Part shown: one piece after another, positions 59,807 to 64,000 of the stretch
Position numbering within the stretch: position 1 is the first letter of the stretch
How the letters are laid out: every line of letters begins with the position of its first letter
From: an uncultured Clostridia bacterium
Lineage (GTDB): Bacteria; Bacillota; Clostridia; Christensenellales; CAG-917
Reading direction: 5' to 3'
DNA: 64,000 nucleotides
Assembly (NCBI GenBank): GCA_949286725.1
Contig: CASECZ010000001.1
Coordinates: forward strand, 62,001 to 126,000
Position numbers and translations under genes: made by a program
The notes under the pieces: model-generated
What the model was told of the DNA's origin: nothing
The model's input: the letters and a program-made list of their open reading frames with translations, nothing else
Database searches by the model: none

Positions 59807-60289
59807 TCATTTTCTGCTCTTCTTGGCAGGCGGGTCGAACATCTCGACGACGGCAAACGCGCACTTGTCGGTGAGTTCTTTCAATATTTTTTCGGACTGC
59901 GCGCGGTTGAGGTTGAGGTGTACGCAGTACTCTTTCTCCTCTTCCTCTTCCTGCTTGCGGTACGTGACGAACACTTCTTTGGTCACGGCGTTGACCTTTA
60001 TGGTTCTGACGTCCGAATATTCGATTTCGTCGCCGAAGAAGCCGAGCATGACGTAAAGGTCGTCGTCGCGCAGTTTGTAGAAGCTGTTGAACAGCAGAAG
60101 CGCGGCAGCCGTCGCCACTATCGCCGCCGCGGCAAGCGACACCGCCGCTATCGTTCTGTTGGCGGTTATGAGAGAAGGAACGCTGCCCGAAATCATAATG
60201 GCGTCGAGAATGATGATTGTGGCGCCGGCAAGAATCACAAGCACGATGAGCGCGGTCTTTATACCGCCGAAATACATTCTGAATTTCAT
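59807..60289 (-). CDS. Small membrane protein with a PH-like cytosolic part, function unknown
   Basis: I do not recognise a family with certainty. The 160-residue protein has two membrane helices (about 10-32 and 43-68) and a C-terminal beta-rich part (DDLYVMLGFFGDEIEYSDVRTIKV, then VFVTYRKQEEEEEKEYCVHLNL) that looks like a bacterial PH domain, with an acidic EEEEEKE loop. It lies 33 bases after the upstream membrane protein gene in the valS operon. Confidence 0.78.
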   Translation of the reverse strand: MKFRMYFGGIKTALIVLVILAGATIIILDAIMISGSVPSLITANRTIAAVSLAAAAIVATAAALLLFNSFYKLRDDDLYVMLGFFGDEIEYSDVRTIKVNAVTKEVFVTYRKQEEEEEKEYCVHLNLNRAQSEKILKELTDKCAFAVVEMFDPPAKKSRK

Positions 60290-60322
60290 AAAGCCTCCTT
60301 GAAAACCCGTGCGGACGGAATA

Positions 60323-61399
60323 TTATTTGTCCGCACCGTCATCGTCGGTATCGCCTGTTATGGCATCGGTGTCCTGTTCTTCGAGGCCGTTTAACCTTTC
60401 GCGGTAGGCGGATACGGTCATATCCGCGTCGGCAACACCCACCACGTCGGAAGCGCTATGCTGATTTTCGGCTCGGTAGCCGAACTCGACAGTATTCACG
60501 ACGGTTACGGCGTCGGTATAGAAACTCAGTCCGTTCATCTTATAGTATCCGACCAATTCAATGACCTTAAACAGGAAGTAATTGACGGACGGAATGACCA
60601 CGGCAATGAGCCCGAAAGTGGGAATGCCGAGTCCCGCAACGAGCGCGTAAGTCATAAAGAACGTGATGAGAAACGCTTTGGCAAGCCCGTTGAAGTTGAG
60701 TTTGACCGAACGCAGACTGCGAGCAAAAGCCGTGTATATGTTTTCGTCCGGATTGAACAGCAGACGGGGCAACCAACCGGAAAGCATAGTCGCGCGCATA
60801 GAAAACACGAAAATGCCGAACGCAAGGGTTATCGGGAAAGCGAACAATCCCACAACCTTGACCAATCCGATGAAAATGCCGCCCGAAATCACCATAAGCG
60901 CAATGTCTATGGGTGCTGCTATGGATACTCTGCGCAGCGCGAATCTGACGGCGGTCTTGAAGTTCATCGCCATAGACGAAGCAAACCCGAGCCGCATATT
61001 CGAGGACATCAGCTGATTGATAATGTAACTCGTGGGATAGTAGCTGATGTAAATCAGGAACGTGTACAGTACATACACGAAAATCGCAAGTATGATGACC
61101 GCGGCAAGCAATCCTGCCGAATGGGAAACGGCGGAAGACAGCGCACTTATGTCTGCCGTAAGCTGGGATATAAACGTTCTTATGCTCATATCTCCGTCAA
61201 GGAAAGACTGCGCACCGTCGACGAGTGCGGTATAAGCGTCGGCGACTTCGGCGGACTTTGCCAGCGCGCTGAAAGTGGGAATGAGCACCGCCGCACCGAT
61301 TGCCGCGGCAATAAGCAGGCATATCAGCACCCACACCAGAATTTTGAGTACGTACCCCAAGTTGGAACACAACAGGGAGAGCGAGTATTTGAATTCCAT
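60323..61399 (-). CDS. Polytopic membrane protein, function unknown
   Basis: A 358-residue protein with about six membrane segments (residues about 14-40, 92-118, 150-165, 172-200, 235-262, 270-290), a soluble external loop after the first, and an acidic C-terminal tail (EEQDTDAITGDTDDDGADK). It resembles the product of the gene just upstream in length and layout (both have a repeated FxxR pattern before a paired helix), suggesting a duplicated pair. ATG at 61399 after AGAGGAATT. No catalytic motif found. Confidence 0.8.
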   Translation of the reverse strand: MEFKYSLSLLCSNLGYVLKILVWVLICLLIAAAIGAAVLIPTFSALAKSAEVADAYTALVDGAQSFLDGDMSIRTFISQLTADISALSSAVSHSAGLLAAVIILAIFVYVLYTFLIYISYYPTSYIINQLMSSNMRLGFASSMAMNFKTAVRFALRRVSIAAPIDIALMVISGGIFIGLVKVVGLFAFPITLAFGIFVFSMRATMLSGWLPRLLFNPDENIYTAFARSLRSVKLNFNGLAKAFLITFFMTYALVAGLGIPTFGLIAVVIPSVNYFLFKVIELVGYYKMNGLSFYTDAVTVVNTVEFGYRAENQHSASDVVGVADADMTVSAYRERLNGLEEQDTDAITGDTDDDGADK

Positions 61400-61440
61400 A
61401 ATTCCTCTGAAAAGGCGTTTATCTGCGCGAAACGGCGTGA

Positions 61441-62304
61441 TTAAACGTCGTTTCGGTTGCCTTTTATTTTCCTTGTCTTTTTTGACCAGATATCGATTTT
61501 TTGCAGGTCCATTCTTTCGGTGCCCGTCACATCGTAGAACACGTTGTACATCATAATGACGTAATAAGGCAAAATTACCGCATATGCAAGCCCGTCCAGA
61601 ATGACACGCGCCACCGTGCTGTCGCTTACCGTGCCGACTATAACCATTGCAATCTGGAACGGCACCACAACCACGAGCAGGGTCAGCATACATTTAAGAA
61701 CTTTGCCCGACATTTGGCGCCAACCCATACGGAAAGCGTCGCGCGAGCGCAATCCCGTGTGCAACATAAACGGCGGCCAGAGCAACATTGACGAAGCGAA
61801 GAAAATCAAAAATGCCGCCACGAGCAGACGCGAGAACAGCGACAACACAAGCCAACCAGCTCCCGAGCCCAACGCCACTACCCACAGATAGTAGAGCGCG
61901 GCAAGCAAAACGTCGCCGACGAAGAACACGACCAGGAACAACACCGTGAACTTGACAGCCGTCAGAATGTTGTAGTTGATACGCGTTTTGGCACGACGGA
62001 AGGAAAGCGTGAACTCCCCTATTCTCATATGCCTGTCGACTATGCCGAAAAGCAACGCGAGCACAAACACGTAAAGCACAAAGCCGATTATGCCCAAATA
62101 AAAGAAATCGTAAGGCAACGAGTGTATCTGCCTGTACATTTCGGCAAAGTTCGAAGCGTATGCGTCGCGGTATTCGGTGAGATAATAAAGAGAAGCCGAC
62201 GGCGAAAACAGCAACGCCGACAGCAAAGACGGCACTATGGTCAGAAGCACCAGTTGCGGTCCTTTGTCGAAGAAGTATTTAAGCGTCGGTTTCAGAATGT
62301 TCAT
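61441..62304 (-). CDS. Polytopic membrane protein, likely partner of the next gene
   Basis: The 287-residue protein begins MNILKPTLKYFFDKGPQLVLL and has about six membrane segments (about 18-38, 65-90, 115-140, 148-172, 210-235, 240-262), ending with a basic tail. No known motif was recognised. It starts 13 bases after valS, with GAGGC before the ATG, and precedes a similar-looking protein gene by 41 bases. Heterodimer formation is an inference from the pairing only. Confidence 0.8.
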   Translation of the reverse strand: MNILKPTLKYFFDKGPQLVLLTIVPSLLSALLFSPSASLYYLTEYRDAYASNFAEMYRQIHSLPYDFFYLGIIGFVLYVFVLALLFGIVDRHMRIGEFTLSFRRAKTRINYNILTAVKFTVLFLVVFFVGDVLLAALYYLWVVALGSGAGWLVLSLFSRLLVAAFLIFFASSMLLWPPFMLHTGLRSRDAFRMGWRQMSGKVLKCMLTLLVVVVPFQIAMVIVGTVSDSTVARVILDGLAYAVILPYYVIMMYNVFYDVTGTERMDLQKIDIWSKKTRKIKGNRNDV

Positions 62305-62317
62305 TTTTGCCTCACGG

Positions 62318-64000
62318 TCAGTCGAGCGCGGCGAGTTTCTCGCGCAGTTTGGCAAGTCTTTCTTCTGCCTTGGCGAGTTTTTCCCTTTCGCCGTCGACGA
62401 GTTTCTGCGGCGCTTTTGCCACGAACGCCGAGTTTGCAAGCAGAGCCGACACGCGGTTGACGTCGCTTTCGGCCTGCGCGATTTCCTTTTGCAGTCTTTC
62501 GCGTTCCTTATCCAGGTCGATGAGGTCGCCCAGAGGCACGAGCACTTCGGCAATGTCCGTCACGATTGCGGTTATCTTTTCGGTGACCTGACTTCTGTCG
62601 GTGACGAACACGACGTTGGACACACCCGCCATCTTTTCGATGTAGCCCGTCGCCGAACGCATGAACTTTTCGTCCTTGGCGATGACGTACGCGCTGAACT
62701 TGCGCCCCACGGGCACGTTCATCTCCGCGCGCATATTGCGGATTGCGACAATCGTGTTGCGCAGTCCTTCGAAGTTCTTTTCCTCCTTGCGGAACACGGT
62801 CTTCTTGTTGTAGGTCGGCCACTCCGACACCATAAGCACGCTGCCCTTGGGCGCGTACTTGGAGTAAATCTCCTCCGTGATAAACGGTATGAACGGATGC
62901 AGCAGTTTGATGATTTGCGTCAGCACGTAGGTCAGCATCGCCACCGCGTGGGAGTGCTCGCGCTGGTCCTCGCTGTAAAGGAGAGGCTTGGACATCTCGA
63001 TATACCAGTCGCAGAACTCCGTCCACGTGAAGTCGTAAAGTTTTGCCGCCGCAAGCCCGATTTCGTACTTGTTGAGGTTGATTGTGACTTCCTTAACGAC
63101 GTCGTTGAGTCTTGTCAGTATCCACTTGTCCGCACCGTTGAGTTTGGCGGGGAAAGTGAGGTCGTCCTCCTTGCGGATGTTCATTATGACGAAACGGCTC
63201 GCGTTCCACAACTTGTTGATGAAGTTGCGGCAGCTTTCGATTTTGCCTTCCGTAAAGCGCGTGTCGCTACCGGGGGCGATGCCCGTCGCGAGCGAGAAAC
63301 GCAGGGCGTCCGCGCCGTATTTGTCTATTATTTCCAGCGGGTCGATGCCGTTGCCGAGGCTCTTGGACATCTTTCTGCCCTCGGCGTCACGCACGATGCC
63401 GTGTATCAGCACTTCGGAGAAAGGCACTTCGTTCATCATCTCGATGCCGCTGAATATCATTCTCGCCACCCAGAAGAAGATGATGTCGTATGCGGTGACC
63501 AGTACGCTGGTCGGATAGAAGTAGGACAGATTTTTGTTCTTCTTCGGGAAGCCGAGCGTGCTGAAAGGCCAGAGCGCGGAAGAGAACCACGTGTCGAGCA
63601 CGTCCTCGTCCTGACGAACCTTGCCGCCGCATTTCGGGCAGACTTCGACGGGCGTCTTGGACACCGTCATCTCTCCGCAATCGTCGCAGTAGTAGGCGGG
63701 AATTCTGTGTCCCCACCAGAGCTGACGGGATATGCACCAGTCCTTTATGTTCTCCATCCAGTTGAAATATGTCTTTTCGAACCGTTTGGGGATAAACTCG
63801 ATTTTCTTGGAGCGCACGGCTTTGATTGCGGGCTCCGCAAGAGGTTTCATCTTGACGAACCACTGCTTGGAAACGATTGCCTCGACCGTCTCTCCGCAAC
63901 GGTAGCATTGACCGACGTTGTGCGCGTAAGGCACGATTTTTTCGAGGTAGCCCTGCTCTTTCAGGTCCTCGACGACCGCCTTTCTGCATTCCAGTCTGTC
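62318..64000 (-). CDS. valS: Valyl-tRNA synthetase (5' end outside the window)
   Basis: About 560 C-terminal residues are present; the frame is open to 64000 and the start lies beyond. The class I signature KMSKSLGNGIDPLEIIDKYGADALRFSLATG, the anticodon-binding domain with FINKLWNASRFVIMNI and WTEFCDWYIEMSK, and the C-terminal tRNA-binding coiled coil (LDKERERLQKEIAQAESDVNRV) identify ValS. A zinc-binding motif (CYRCG near the left of the visible part, and CDDCGEM, CPKCGG) is also present. It ends 13 bases before a membrane protein gene. Confidence 0.96.
   Translation of the reverse strand, partial: DRLECRKAVVEDLKEQGYLEKIVPYAHNVGQCYRCGETVEAIVSKQWFVKMKPLAEPAIKAVRSKKIEFIPKRFEKTYFNWMENIKDWCISRQLWWGHRIPAYYCDDCGEMTVSKTPVEVCPKCGGKVRQDEDVLDTWFSSALWPFSTLGFPKKNKNLSYFYPTSVLVTAYDIIFFWVARMIFSGIEMMNEVPFSEVLIHGIVRDAEGRKMSKSLGNGIDPLEIIDKYGADALRFSLATGIAPGSDTRFTEGKIESCRNFINKLWNASRFVIMNIRKEDDLTFPAKLNGADKWILTRLNDVVKEVTINLNKYEIGLAAAKLYDFTWTEFCDWYIEMSKPLLYSEDQREHSHAVAMLTYVLTQIIKLLHPFIPFITEEIYSKYAPKGSVLMVSEWPTYNKKTVFRKEEKNFEGLRNTIVAIRNMRAEMNVPVGRKFSAYVIAKDEKFMRSATGYIEKMAGVSNVVFVTDRSQVTEKITAIVTDIAEVLVPLGDLIDLDKERERLQKEIAQAESDVNRVSALLANSAFVAKAPQKLVDGEREKLAKAEERLAKLREKLAALD

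Overview
The window looks like a chromosomal segment of an anaerobic, fermentative Gram-positive bacterium of the Clostridia type, with moderately high GC. The reasons are the HrcA/CIRCE-controlled hrcA-grpE-dnaK-dnaJ operon followed by prmA, rsmE and mtaB, a three-subunit bifurcating-type [FeFe]-hydrogenase operon, indolepyruvate:ferredoxin oxidoreductase, glycerol dehydrogenase with dihydroxyacetone kinase, strong AGGAGG-type ribosome binding sites, and many TTGACA/TATAAT promoters with 17-bp spacing. No phylogenetic marker was searched, so placement below class is not attempted. Most genes lie on the minus strand and are packed with gaps of 0-80 bases. Long open frames antisense to them are a product of base composition.

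Layout. 1-8300 (minus): purine operon purE-purM-purN-PurO-type IMP cyclohydrolase-AICAR formyltransferase-purD-purL. It runs from a consensus promoter and a leader that ends in an intrinsic terminator just before the purE ribosome binding site; purL runs off the left edge. 8350-13150: a zinc-ribbon membrane protein divergent from a small XRE regulator, an SLC13/ArsB-like permease, and an amidohydrolase plus alpha/beta-hydrolase pair. 13326-14160: rpsU with tRNA-Val(CAC) downstream, and a HIT-family protein. 14173-22080: the heat-shock operon with a CIRCE element. 22222-26610: small membrane protein, tRNA-Thr with a duplicated 3' end, GDPD and PAP2 enzymes, tRNA-Glu, and a gene-poor stretch with palindromes and a 6S-like RNA candidate. 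26682-33896 (plus): a very large exported protein with two metallophosphoesterase domains, then an MMPL/RND transporter. 34163-42416 (minus): a ten-gene hydrogenase operon in which the catalytic subunits are interleaved with DRTGG, PHP, histidine-kinase-type ATPase and divergent hydrogenase-like proteins. 42465-46456: nadE divergent from gldA-dhaKL. 46487-46835: a short ORF and tRNA-Leu(GAG). 46961-58121 (minus): a run from an aconitase-family hydratase through an acyl-CoA ligase, iorA, iorB, paaK, an ACT protein, alr, a 5-formyl-THF cyclo-ligase, an rsmD-coaD fusion and a coiled-coil protein. 58268-64000 (minus): valS (5' part missing), two polytopic membrane proteins, a small membrane protein and a DUF2156-GNAT fusion.

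Together the genes describe de novo purine synthesis, protein quality control, H2 production coupled to NADH and ferredoxin oxidation, glycerol fermentation, and 2-oxoacid (probably aromatic amino acid) fermentation to acyl-CoA. The most unusual items are the RsmD-CoaD fusion, the regulatory module inside the hydrogenase operon, the double phosphoesterase, the purine leader, the tRNA-Thr duplication scar with nested hairpin repeats, and three unexplained intergenic motif arrays.
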